A stretch of DNA of 64,000 nucleotides, taken from contig NZ_KZ559466.1 of the NCBI RefSeq assembly GCF_002850745.1, positions 100,512-164,511 of the forward strand. The letters run 5' to 3'. This document shows positions 17,837 to 25,463 of the stretch, one piece after another. How positions within the stretch are numbered: position 1 is the first letter of the stretch; each line of letters starts with the position of its first letter. A model generated the notes under the pieces. The model was not told where the DNA came from. It searched no databases and worked only from the letters and a program-made list of their open reading frames with translations. The stretch comes from Nonomuraea indica (GTDB lineage: Bacteria; Actinomycetota; Actinomycetes; Streptosporangiales; Streptosporangiaceae). Both the position numbers and the translations under genes were made by a program.

Positions 17837-18232
17837 ATGAACCTCGCATTGTGGATCGCTGCCGGGTTCCTGGCCGTGCTAGCGCTGAGCAGCGGCATCC
17901 AAAAGACGTTCGTGCCCAAGGACAAGCTGGCTGCCTTCCATCAGAGGGCGCTTGCTTATGGATGGACCGCAGACGCCAGTGTCGGCTTCCTCAAGACCCT
18001 GGGTGTTCTTGAGCTCCTGGCCGCGGTGGGCTTGATCCTGCCCGCCGCGCTCGGCATCGCGCCGGTTCTGGTGCCGGTGACCGCGGTCTGCTGGATCCTG
18101 CTGATGGTCGGCGCCGTGATCACCCACGTTCGACGTCGCGAGTCCGTGTTCGTGCTGGTGTGCGTGATCTATCTCGCGGTTGCGGCGTTCATCGTGTGGG
18201 GCCGCTTCGTGCTCGAGCCCTTCATCGGCTGA
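17837..18232 (+). CDS. DoxX-like membrane protein, copy 1
   Basis: A 131-residue four-helix membrane protein of the DoxX family (hydrophobic segments near residues 3-20, 48-68, 70-92, 103-124). The N-terminal part (MNLALWIAAGFLAVLALSSG) and the block FLKTLGVLELLAAVGLILP are typical. DoxX-like proteins are often encoded with oxidoreductases and redox-responsive sigma factors; the exact role is unsettled. AAGGAG lies well placed before the ATG. It is about 80% identical, by eye, to copy 2 at 18659, with which it shares its promoter. It carries an extra segment (FHQRALAYGW) where copy 2 has VHGGGW. Confidence 0.88.
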   Translation: MNLALWIAAGFLAVLALSSGIQKTFVPKDKLAAFHQRALAYGWTADASVGFLKTLGVLELLAAVGLILPAALGIAPVLVPVTAVCWILLMVGAVITHVRRRESVFVLVCVIYLAVAAFIVWGRFVLEPFIG

Positions 18233-18267
18233 CGGGCGGCGACCCACAGTTCCCGATCTTCTGGCCC

Positions 18268-18413
18268 ATGACCATGCGAGTGTTCGTGGCAGGTGGGAGC
18301 GGGGGTTCTGGGGCGGCGGCTGGTCTCGCAGCTCGTGGCGCGAGGCCACCAGGTGACGGCCACGACGACTGAGGCAAGGCTGGGGCTGCTGGCGGAGCTG
18401 GGCGCGACTCCCC
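18268..18413 (+). pseudogene. truncated first copy of the NAD-dependent epimerase gene
   Basis: About 145 bp closely matching the start of the intact epimerase gene at 19113 onward: MTMRVFVAGGSG, then a run of five G against four in the intact copy shifts the frame. The similarity continues as DNA (GCTGGTCTCGCAGCTCGTGG) to about 18410 and then stops. The rest of the gene is absent. It marks the end of the first unit of a tandem duplication. Confidence 0.85.
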
Positions 18414-18593
18414 CAGGACGTGTTCGCGAACAGGTGCGGGAGCCGGTGTGCCGCGTTGTCCGCCAGCGCGCCGCCGCGCCTGGTGTGACAGGCCGTCTGG
18501 CCAGTGGTTGTGATGGCCCGGTGGCGGGGTGCGGGCCACGGGTAGTGCCGCGGCGACGGCCTGGGGGGCCGCAGGGTTGCCAAGGCTGGGAGA

Positions 18594-18620
18594 TGTCACT
18601 GCGGGGGTCGCTGTCTCGTC
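18594..18620 (+). promoter_or_regulatory. ECF41-type promoter upstream of doxX copy 2
   Basis: TGTCACT at 18594-18600, a 16-nt spacer, and CGTC at 18617-18620. The spacer and flanks are almost the same as in the copy at 17773, so the promoter was duplicated together with the gene. It would drive doxX copy 2, the epimerase and the sigma factor. Confidence 0.78.
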
Positions 18621-18658
18621 TAGGGGGTGCAGGACAATCCTCGATCAAGGAGTGGACG

Positions 18659-19042
18659 ATGAACCTAGCGTTGTGGATCGCTGCCGGACTGCTGGCGGTG
18701 GTCGCCTTGAGCGGCGGCATCAGCAAGGCGTTCGTGCCCAAGGAGAAACTGGCTGCGGTCCATGGTGGAGGATGGACCGCAGACGCCAGCGTCGGCTTCC
18801 TCAAGACCCTGGGTGTTCTTGAGCTCCTGGCCGCGGTGGGCTTGATCCTGCCCGGCGCGCTCGGCATCGCGCCGGTTCTGGTGCCGGTGACCGCAGTGTG
18901 CTGGATCCTGCTGATGGCCGGCGCCATGATCACCCACGGTCGACGCGGCGAATCCGCGTTCGTGGTGCTGAACCTGGTCTACCTCGCGGTTGCGGCGTTC
19001 ATCGCGTGGGGCCGCTACGTCCTTGAGCCCTTCACCGGTTGA
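18659..19042 (+). CDS. DoxX-like membrane protein, copy 2
   Basis: A 127-residue four-span DoxX-family protein, paralogue of the one at 17837. Start context (CAAGGAGTGGACG before ATG) and the central block FLKTLGVLELLAAVGLILP are the same as in copy 1; differences concentrate in the loop after helix 1 and in the last helix (FVVLNLVYLAVAAFIAWGRY). It heads the intact transcription unit doxX - epimerase - sigma, 70 bp before the epimerase. Both copies are open and in frame, so both may be expressed. Confidence 0.88.
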   Translation: MNLALWIAAGLLAVVALSGGISKAFVPKEKLAAVHGGGWTADASVGFLKTLGVLELLAAVGLILPGALGIAPVLVPVTAVCWILLMAGAMITHGRRGESAFVVLNLVYLAVAAFIAWGRYVLEPFTG

Positions 19043-19075
19043 CGGGCGGCGACACCCAGTTCCGATCATCTGGCC

Positions 19076-19089
19076 CCCTCCGCGGAGGG
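19076..19089. repeat. 14-bp perfect palindrome before the epimerase gene
   Basis: CCCTCCGCGGAGGG lies 29 bp before the epimerase start. The matching spot in the truncated first unit lacks it. It could be a small hairpin in the leader or an operator; nothing else supports either. Confidence 0.4.
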
Positions 19090-19118
19090 ATCGTGGCCGA
19101 CCATGGAGAGTGATGACC

Positions 19119-20051
19119 ATGCGAGTGTTCGTGGCGGGCGGGAGTGGGGTTCTGGGGCAGCGGCTGGTCTCGCAGCTCGTGGCGCGAGGCCACCAGGTGA
19201 CGGCCACGACGACGACTGAGGCAAAGCTGGGGCTGCTGGCGGAGTTGGGCGCGCAGGGGTTGGTGATGGACGGCCTGGATGCGATGTCGGTCGGTGAGGT
19301 GGTGGCGACCGCTCAGCCGGACGCGATCGTGCACCAGATGAGCGCGATGTCGATGACGCGCGCGGGAAAGCCCGACATCAAGCACCTCCACCGGTGGCTC
19401 ACCCGGACCAGCCGGCTGCGCACGGAGGGGACGGACCACCTGCTGGCCGCCGCCGAGGCCACCGGGGTCTCCCACCTCGTCGCGCAGAGCCACGCTTCAT
19501 GGAACGGCATCCGGCAGGGCGGATGGGTGAAAACCGAGGAGGACCCGCTGGACCCGGAGAAGGATACGGTGGCACACGCCGGGGCGGCGGCGATCCGCCA
19601 TGTCGAGGAGGTGATCGTCAAGGCCGGCGGTGCAGCCTTACGTTATGGCGGGCTGTACGGGCACGGGGCCATGGATGACCAGGTCGAACTCATCCGCCAG
19701 CGGCAGTTTCCGCTGGTGGGGGGCGGTACCGGTTACTCCTCCTGGGTGCACGTGGACGACGCGGCGAGTGCCACGGTCCTGGCGGTGGAGCAGAAGGCCA
19801 GAGGGGTGTTCGACATCGTGGACGACGAACCGGCCCCGGCCGTCGAATGGCTGCCGTATCTGGCGGAGTGCGTGGGAGCGAAGCGGCCGAAGCGGGTGCC
19901 CACATGGCTGGCCCAGCTGCTGGCCGGACAGGTGGCGATGACGATGATGACCGAGAGGCGCGGCTTCTCCAACGCCAAGGCCAAGCGGGAGCTCGGCTGG
20001 CAGCTGCGCTACCCGTCGTGGCGGCAGGGTTTCACGGAGGAGCTGGCATGA
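19119..20051 (+). CDS. NAD-dependent epimerase/dehydratase family protein
   Basis: A 310-residue extended-SDR protein. The dinucleotide-binding motif GGSGVLG is at residues 7-13; later features are SHLVAQSHASWNG near 126, LRYGGLYGHGAMDD near 180 and FDIVDDEPAPAVEWLP near 232, as in the atypical epimerases that accompany ECF41 factors. The usual Tyr-x-x-x-Lys pair is not obvious, so activity is uncertain. The ATG at 19119 has GGAGAG 8 nt upstream; the ATG at 19113 is too close to it. The stop overlaps the sigma start by 4 bp (ATGA), showing translational coupling. A broken copy of the first 50 codons lies at 18268. Confidence 0.85.
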   Translation: MRVFVAGGSGVLGQRLVSQLVARGHQVTATTTTEAKLGLLAELGAQGLVMDGLDAMSVGEVVATAQPDAIVHQMSAMSMTRAGKPDIKHLHRWLTRTSRLRTEGTDHLLAAAEATGVSHLVAQSHASWNGIRQGGWVKTEEDPLDPEKDTVAHAGAAAIRHVEEVIVKAGGAALRYGGLYGHGAMDDQVELIRQRQFPLVGGGTGYSSWVHVDDAASATVLAVEQKARGVFDIVDDEPAPAVEWLPYLAECVGAKRPKRVPTWLAQLLAGQVAMTMMTERRGFSNAKAKRELGWQLRYPSWRQGFTEELA

Positions 20052-20971
20052 GCAGGACCAAGGAGTTTCAGGAGCTGCGGCCGCTGTTGTTCTCGATCGC
20101 CTACCGGATTCTGGGCAGCGTGAGCGAGGCCGAGGACGCGGTGCAGGAGACCTGGCTGCGCTTCGAAGCGGCCCCGACCGAGCTCAGGTCGGTCAAGGCG
20201 TTCCTGTCGGCCACGGTGACCCGGATCTCGATCGACGTGTTGCGCTCGGCCCGTGTCCGGCGGGAGACGTACGCCGGCCCGTGGTTGCCCGAGCCGCTGC
20301 TCGCCGATCCCTACCAGGACCCGGAGCGGTCGGCGGAGCTGGCGGACTCGTTGTCGATGGCGGCCCTGGTACTGCTGGAGCGGCTGTCCCCGCTTGAGCG
20401 GGCGGTGTTCGTGCTGCGGGAGGTGTTCGGCTTCGGCTTTCCCGAGGTCTCGTCGGCGGTGGGTCGTTCGGAGGCGGCGTGCCGCCAGCTGGCGGTGCGG
20501 GCGCGGCGCCATATGGCCGCGGGCCGGCCCCGCTTTCGGGCGGGCCGCAAGGAGCGGGAAGAACTGGCGTCGCGGTTCTTCGACGCCCTGCGTGAAGGCG
20601 ACGTGGCCGGCTTGCAGAATCTGCTGGCCGCCGACGTGTCGATGGTGGGTGACGGCGGCGGCAAGGCCCCGCAACTGGCCAAGGCCGTTTTCGGCGCCCA
20701 GAACGTGGCCCGGCTGCTCGCCTCGGTCTTCCCTCAAATGGCCCTGATCGGCGTGACGGGCGAGCCGGTCGAGGTCAACGGCCAGCCGGGCGCGATCTTC
20801 CGCGACCGGGACGGCAAGGTGCTCCACACCCTGGCGCTCGACATCCTCGACGGGCAGATCCAGACGATCCGCACGGTGATCAACCCCGACAAGCTCGGGC
20901 ACGTAGGCCCAGTGGCGGACGCCTGGGCCATCAACCGCGAAGTAAGGCAGGCACTCCGCCCCCCGCAATAG
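20048..20971 (+). CDS. sigJ: ECF41-family RNA polymerase sigma factor (SigJ-like)
   Basis: A 307-residue sigma factor with regions 2 and 4 (RPLLFSIAYRILGSVSEAEDAVQ at 10-33; SPLERAVFVLREVFGFGFPEVS near 116) followed by a SnoaL/NTF2-like C-terminal domain from about 172. The hallmarks of ECF41 are visible: DGGGK near 201 in the C-terminal domain and NPDKL near 279. In this family the C-terminal extension replaces a separate anti-sigma factor and modulates activity. Its genomic partners in other actinobacteria are oxidoreductases, epimerases and DoxX proteins, as here. Two promoters of the expected form lie upstream (17773 and 18594). Confidence 0.95.
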   Translation: MSRTKEFQELRPLLFSIAYRILGSVSEAEDAVQETWLRFEAAPTELRSVKAFLSATVTRISIDVLRSARVRRETYAGPWLPEPLLADPYQDPERSAELADSLSMAALVLLERLSPLERAVFVLREVFGFGFPEVSSAVGRSEAACRQLAVRARRHMAAGRPRFRAGRKEREELASRFFDALREGDVAGLQNLLAADVSMVGDGGGKAPQLAKAVFGAQNVARLLASVFPQMALIGVTGEPVEVNGQPGAIFRDRDGKVLHTLALDILDGQIQTIRTVINPDKLGHVGPVADAWAINREVRQALRPPQ

Positions 20972-20979
20972 CCGCGCGG

Positions 20980-21114
20980 ATGCGTGCCGAGGACCTCGCC
21001 CGGGTCCCCCTGTCCTTTCCGACCTACGCCGCGATCGTGGGTCGTGCCGCCTACGTCGCCGTCCGGCGGCTGGGCATGGAGAAGGGGGGACCGCCGTACG
21101 AGCCGCCCGGCTGA
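20980..21114 (+). pseudogene. C-terminal scrap of a FAD/NAD(P) disulfide oxidoreductase
   Basis: A short frame reading MRAEDLARVPLSFPTYAAIV and GRAAYVAVRRLG matches the end of the dimerisation domain of pyridine nucleotide-disulfide oxidoreductases (the ...PLSFPTYAE...RAA pattern). Nothing of the FAD or NAD domains is present. It is debris downstream of the sigma gene, or at most a 44-residue peptide. Confidence 0.55.
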
Positions 21115-21434
21115 AACTCGTTGCAGAAGCGGTGTAAACGTGCACTGAGGCTACAAGCTCCCACATATCACCTCATTGAGGGACGAGTACACCGAAGACG
21201 CCATCGCGCTGTTCACCCGGGCGGGAGTGAGCACGGTCTTCGAGAACCTCGAGGGCTTCCCCGAGGACTGGAAGACCAATCCGGAGGCGTTCATCAGATT
21301 CGTTCGTGAGCACCACCGCACAGCGCGTCGACCAGGCCGGTTTCCACACTCCGCCGGACGAGCGGCGCCCGCTCGAACAGGTCCCTCGATGCCGTGGCCG
21401 GGGTAGCGGTCGAGTCGGCCCCTGACGTCCTGCC
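21115..21434. other. gap with one unidentified protein fragment
   Basis: Between the oxidoreductase scrap and the PucR-like gene. A plus-strand frame at about 21179-21330 gives a protein-like stretch (DEYTEDAIALFTRAGVSTV, FENLEGFPEDWKTNPEAF) that breaks down into GC-rich nonsense after 21330. I do not recognise the family; it looks like the end of a lost gene. No RNA or repeat was seen. Confidence 0.45.
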
Positions 21435-22469
21435 TCAGTCGTTGAGTAGTCGCCATGCGGTCAGGGCGAGCCTGGCCCGTGTCAGTCCGGTGGGCTCGGT
21501 GAGGTCGATGCCCATGGTCTTTCCGAGCTGTTCGAGTCGGCGAGCGACGCTGCTGTGGTGCAGGTGGAGAAGGTCGGCGGCTCGGCGTAGGGAGCCGGTG
21601 GCGCAGTAGGCGTCCAGCGTCTCCAGATCCTCCGGGTTGCCGGCCATGCGGGCGATCGCGGCCACGTCGGCGTTGTCTCGTGCGGCGTCCTCGGGCACCT
21701 GTGCGAGCAGCGCTATCGCCCCCAGGTCGTCGTAGGGGACGACCGGCTGGCGGGGGGTGGTGAAGCGCAGGGCGGTGCGAGCCTGTAGCCAGGATCGGTC
21801 AGGGCTTTCGGCGGCGCCGATGCCCGCGCGCACACCCGCTGGAAACCGGGCAGGGTCCACGGTGGTGGCGAGGATGACGCCCACATCGGCGAGCGGTGCC
21901 GCCTTCACCGGGCGCGCCGGGCAGATCAGGCCGGCGACCCGGTCGAGCGGAAGCTGCGACCGTACGGCGACGACGCGGACCGGCAAGTCGGCGGCGAAGC
22001 CCAGCAGCCGTAGCGCCCTGGCTCTGGCCGCCTCGTCGCTGCCGGAGCTGATCACCAGTTCGACGAGGGCGGGGTCGGCCATGGTGGTGCGGGCCGGGCC
22101 GTACCTCTCGACGATCGCCGCGACGGCGATGGCGAGCCGTTCCAGCAGCACCTCGTCGAGCGGACTCGGCGGGCCGGGACGTTCCAGCCACGCCGTGCCG
22201 ATCTCCTCCTCATCGAGCGTGATCGGCGCCGTGGTAGACGCCGGTGGTGGCGGGTCGGAGGCCTGCCCGCCGTCAGGCGAGACGCGGATCACCCGCCCCG
22301 TACCGTGCAGCCGAATCCCGGCCACGCACTCGGCCAGGCCCGCCGAGGCCCGGGCGAGCGCCGGCAGTTCCACCCGTCGGCGCATCAGCGTGTCGTAGAA
22401 CGCGATGACGCGGATCGCGCCTTCGACGTGCGAATCCAGGTGCGACAACCGTTCGGCCAGTGCCTCCAT
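21435..22469 (-). CDS. PucR-type helix-turn-helix transcriptional regulator
   Basis: A 344-residue regulator. The C-terminal 60 residues (LETLDAYCATGSLRRAADLL and HHSSVARRLEQLGKTMGIDL) are the PucR-type HTH found in CdaR/PucR families. The N-terminal 280 residues are a sensory part with no motif I can name. No ribosome site precedes the ATG at 22469, but TATCCT sits 6 nt before it, which suits a leaderless transcript. It diverges from the esterase at 22586 and the serine hydrolase at 23532 and may control them; this is inference from position. Confidence 0.8.
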   Translation of the reverse strand: MEALAERLSHLDSHVEGAIRVIAFYDTLMRRRVELPALARASAGLAECVAGIRLHGTGRVIRVSPDGGQASDPPPPASTTAPITLDEEEIGTAWLERPGPPSPLDEVLLERLAIAVAAIVERYGPARTTMADPALVELVISSGSDEAARARALRLLGFAADLPVRVVAVRSQLPLDRVAGLICPARPVKAAPLADVGVILATTVDPARFPAGVRAGIGAAESPDRSWLQARTALRFTTPRQPVVPYDDLGAIALLAQVPEDAARDNADVAAIARMAGNPEDLETLDAYCATGSLRRAADLLHLHHSSVARRLEQLGKTMGIDLTEPTGLTRARLALTAWRLLND

Positions 22470-22585
22470 GGCAGGAGGATAGGGCCTCCTTGGCCAGAAA
22501 ACGGCGCCGATCGGTGCGGGAATCGGGCGAGATGTGCGACGGATGGCGGGTGATCTCAGGGGTGACGGTCGAGAGGATGGTCGAC

Positions 22586-23482
22586 ATGGATCCCGAACTT
22601 GAAGTATTCATCCCATTTCTCCCCAAGGACGACTGGACCGACCCAGTCGCCGCGCGCAAGAGCTACGCGGAGCTGGCCGCCGCGAGGCAGGCGCCGGACA
22701 CCGCGGGCATGGAGATCGAGGACCGTACGGTGCCCGCCGATCCGGACGTGCCGGTGCGCATCTATCGCCCGCACCAGGCGCAGGGCGCCGTCGTCTGGCT
22801 GCACGGCGGCGGATGGGTCATGGGCAATCTGGACACCGAGCATCCGTGGGCCGCGCGGCTCGCGGCCGGCTCCGGCGCGGTGGTGATCTCGGTGGACTAC
22901 CGTCTGTCCCCCGAGCATCCGTTCCCGGCCGCCCTGGACGACGCCTACGCCGTACTGACCTGGACGGCCGAGCACGCGGCCGAGCTCGCCATCGACCCGG
23001 CCCGGATCGCGGTCGGAGGTCACAGCGCCGGCGCGGGACTCGCGGCCGCGGTGGCGTTGCGGGCGCGTGACCAGCAGGGGCCGCCGATCCGCTTCCAACT
23101 GCTCAACGAGGCCGGGCTGGACGACCGGCAGGAGACCTGGTCGGCGCGGAACTTCACCGATACGCCGTGGATGTATCGCGACAAGATCTCCGCGTCGTGG
23201 CGGCATTACCTGGGCTCCGCGCCCGCCTCGCCGTACGCCGCCCCCGCCCGGGCGGCCGATCTGTCCGGACTGCCACCGGCCTACATCGCCACCGCCGAGT
23301 TCGACCCGAACCGCGACGAAGACATCGCCTACGCGCTGCGCCTGCTGCAGGCGGGCGTGTCGGTCGAGCTGCACCAGTGGCCCGGCACCTTCCACGGGTC
23401 CCAGGCGATCCTGTCCGCCGAGGTGTCGCAGCGGCAGGGCGCCGAACTGGTCGCAGCCCTGCGCCGTGCCCTGGCCGAGTGA
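22586..23482 (+). CDS. alpha/beta hydrolase, HSL/type IV esterase family
   Basis: A 298-residue esterase of the hormone-sensitive-lipase group. The oxyanion motif HGGGW is in VVWLHGGGWVMG near 72; the nucleophile elbow is GGHSAGAG (Ser near 145); the acid is in AEFDPNRDED near 240 (DPNRD for the usual DPLRD) and the base is His in GTFHGS near 270. It cleaves short acyl esters; the natural substrate is unknown. The ATG at 22586 has GAGAGG 9 nt upstream; an ATG at 22577 overlaps that site. The next gene starts 49 bp downstream on the same strand. Confidence 0.92.
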   Translation: MDPELEVFIPFLPKDDWTDPVAARKSYAELAAARQAPDTAGMEIEDRTVPADPDVPVRIYRPHQAQGAVVWLHGGGWVMGNLDTEHPWAARLAAGSGAVVISVDYRLSPEHPFPAALDDAYAVLTWTAEHAAELAIDPARIAVGGHSAGAGLAAAVALRARDQQGPPIRFQLLNEAGLDDRQETWSARNFTDTPWMYRDKISASWRHYLGSAPASPYAAPARAADLSGLPPAYIATAEFDPNRDEDIAYALRLLQAGVSVELHQWPGTFHGSQAILSAEVSQRQGAELVAALRRALAE

Positions 23483-23531
23483 GGCTGCGATGCCCGAGAC
23501 CGCAAGTGTTGATCGTGAGAGGACGGTTGTC

Positions 23532-24809
23532 ATGAAGTTCCGACTGGTGGCGTGTGCGAGCGTGGCCCTGCTGAGTGTCGGCGCGGGCATGCCGGCGGCT
23601 GCTGCCGCGCCCGCACAGACGAAGGTCGTGCCGGCCGGCGGTACGAGCCGGGTGACCGGCTTCGATCCTGCCGGGCTGACGTCCGCGCTGGACGATGTCC
23701 ACCGCGCGGGGATGCCGGGTGTCTTCGCCGAGGTGCGCGATGGCGGCCGGGTATGGCGCGGCGCTTCCGGTGTGGCCGATGTCGAGACCGGCCGTCCCGT
23801 CACGCCCGGCATGCGGCAGCGGGTCGGCAGCCTCGCCAAGACCTTCATCGCCGCCGCAGTCCTGCTGGAGGTCGAGAAGGGGCGAATCGAGCTCGACGCG
23901 CCGATCAGCCGCTATCTGCCGAAGCTGGTGCCGGGGGAGCGTGGCAAGAAGATCACGGTTCGGATGCTGCTCAACCACACCAGCGGCATCGCCGAATACA
24001 TCGGCTATGCGTTCCCATCACTGCAGAAGTTTCCTTCTCTGCCGGATATGTCATCCAAGAGCCTGGACGACAACCGGTTCAGGCGATTTGCCCCGGCTGA
24101 GCTGATCAAGATGGGGCTCGACGCGCCCGCTGTCGGCAAGCCCGGAGGCTCGCCCGCGGTCTACGCCAACACCAATTACCTGATCCTCGGCGAGCTCCTG
24201 GAGCAGGTGACCGGTGCCACGGCCGAGCAGTACATCACCCGGAATGTCATCAAGCGCGCCGGGCTCCGGCACACCATGTTCCCGACCGGGCCGCGGGTCA
24301 AGGGGCCGCACCCGCGGATGTACGAGGCGTTCTTCGGCGTGATCGACCCGCCGCGCGACTACAGCGTCTATGACATGTCCTGGACAGGGGCAGGGGCCTC
24401 CCTGGTGTCGACCATGGAGGACCTCAACCTCTTCTACAGCAGGCTGCTGCACGGCAAGATCATCAAGCCGTCATCGCTGGCGCAGATGCAGCGTGCCAAC
24501 GCGGCCATCAGCCAGTCCGGGCAGAAGATCTCCTATGGCCTCGGCCTGCATGAGCTCAAGATCCCAGGTTGCGGCACCTTCTGGGGCAACCACGGGACGG
24601 TCTGGGGGGCCGAAACGCTGTCGTGGATCCGCGCCGACGGCAAGCGGCAGATGTCCGTCACGATGAACCTCACGCGATGGAACAAGATTGACTCCTCGGG
24701 TAAGCCGCAGCCCCACCCCATCGATGACGCGCTCTCGACCTTCACGCGGCAAGCGCTGTGCGGGAACGCGGACGTCCCTGTCGACAATGCTGCCGGCTCC
24801 CAGGACTGA
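23532..24809 (+). CDS. secreted serine hydrolase, beta-lactamase/DD-peptidase superfamily
   Basis: A 425-residue exported hydrolase, a distant paralogue of the protein at 3843. Signal peptide MKFRLVACASVALLSVGAG then Ala-rich to about residue 30. Motifs: Ser-Leu-Ala-Lys (VGSLAKTF, near 99-102), Tyr-Ala-Asn (VYANTNY, near 214) and NHGTVWG near 355 as the third motif (HGT). The tail ends with a Cys pair pattern (RQALCGN), matching a Cys in KIPGCGTFWG. The ATG at 23532 is preceded by GAGAGGA and gives an ideal signal peptide; an ATG at 23490 would add 14 non-signal residues. It follows the esterase and is probably co-transcribed with it. Confidence 0.9.
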   Translation: MKFRLVACASVALLSVGAGMPAAAAAPAQTKVVPAGGTSRVTGFDPAGLTSALDDVHRAGMPGVFAEVRDGGRVWRGASGVADVETGRPVTPGMRQRVGSLAKTFIAAAVLLEVEKGRIELDAPISRYLPKLVPGERGKKITVRMLLNHTSGIAEYIGYAFPSLQKFPSLPDMSSKSLDDNRFRRFAPAELIKMGLDAPAVGKPGGSPAVYANTNYLILGELLEQVTGATAEQYITRNVIKRAGLRHTMFPTGPRVKGPHPRMYEAFFGVIDPPRDYSVYDMSWTGAGASLVSTMEDLNLFYSRLLHGKIIKPSSLAQMQRANAAISQSGQKISYGLGLHELKIPGCGTFWGNHGTVWGAETLSWIRADGKRQMSVTMNLTRWNKIDSSGKPQPHPIDDALSTFTRQALCGNADVPVDNAAGSQD

Positions 24810-24837
24810 GTGGCGTTCACCAGCACACGATCCGCCG

Positions 24838-24990
24838 GCTGGCGCCGGGCCATGTTCGTGAACGTGCCGATGGCCGCCCGCGCGTTGGTCATGGTCTGGC
24901 GGGTTGCCGCCGCCCACCATCTGGTGCGCGGCGGCCGTCCGGATGCCGGCGGTGCCGTTCTGGCCGCACCGATCACCGTGACGACCCCGA
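24838..24990 (+). pseudogene. scrap of a DHA2-type MFS transporter
   Basis: The plus-strand frame reads AGWRRAMFVNVPMAARALVM followed by a GRPDAGGAVLAA segment, which resembles the WRW-F-VNVP-G-A-L and later R-D-GA-L region of DHA2 drug/proton antiporters. The rest of such a 450-residue protein is missing on both sides. No start or stop of its own is credible, so this is relic DNA in front of the shortened cupin gene. Confidence 0.45.
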
Positions 24991-25076
24991 CGCTCAGCGC
25001 CAGCTCACATCACAGGGATCCACCCCAGGCCGCAACCCCACTCGTTGACACATCACCGCAGGAAGGTCATGTCGGC

Positions 25077-25463
25077 ATGACTGTTACCCCGATCGATCTG
25101 TTCGCGCCGGCTATCTGCCTCGGCCACGGCGGCATGATCCACGGCGGGAAAGGAACGACGGACTTCGACCAGGACGGCCGGCGGCTGCCGGCCTTGCATG
25201 CCGAGACCGGCGCCGACGTCCACGCCGACCACGGGGAGGTCCACCCCGAGGGCGAGGAGATCATGTCCTGCCCGATCGGCAATAGACGCAGGCTGAGGGC
25301 CGGGACCGCTGCCATCGTCCCGCGCGGGCGATGGCACCGCACCCAGGTGGACATCCCCGGCGAGATGAGGGCCGTCACTCTGCCACGCCGTAGCCGCCTG
25401 GAGAAACGAACCGAAGCCGAGAGCGGAGGCGGGATGGCCATGGAAGGTCACAGGGCACGATGA
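25077..25463 (+). CDS. cupin-domain protein, internally shortened
   Basis: A 128-residue protein. It begins MTVTPIDLFAPAICLGHGG and has HADHGEVHPEGEEIM, then AGTAAIVPRGRWHRTQVD and AVTLPRRSRLEKR. Small actinobacterial cupins have a metal motif EVHP-E-DE, then about 18 residues of beta strands and a loop, before GTAAIVP-GRWHR. Here that part is cut to CPIGNRRRLR, so the barrel is likely damaged. AGGAAGG precedes the start. The stop overlaps the next ABC gene by 4 bp (ATGA), so the frame remains useful for translational coupling even if the protein is not functional. Confidence 0.65.
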   Translation: MTVTPIDLFAPAICLGHGGMIHGGKGTTDFDQDGRRLPALHAETGADVHADHGEVHPEGEEIMSCPIGNRRRLRAGTAAIVPRGRWHRTQVDIPGEMRAVTLPRRSRLEKRTEAESGGGMAMEGHRAR

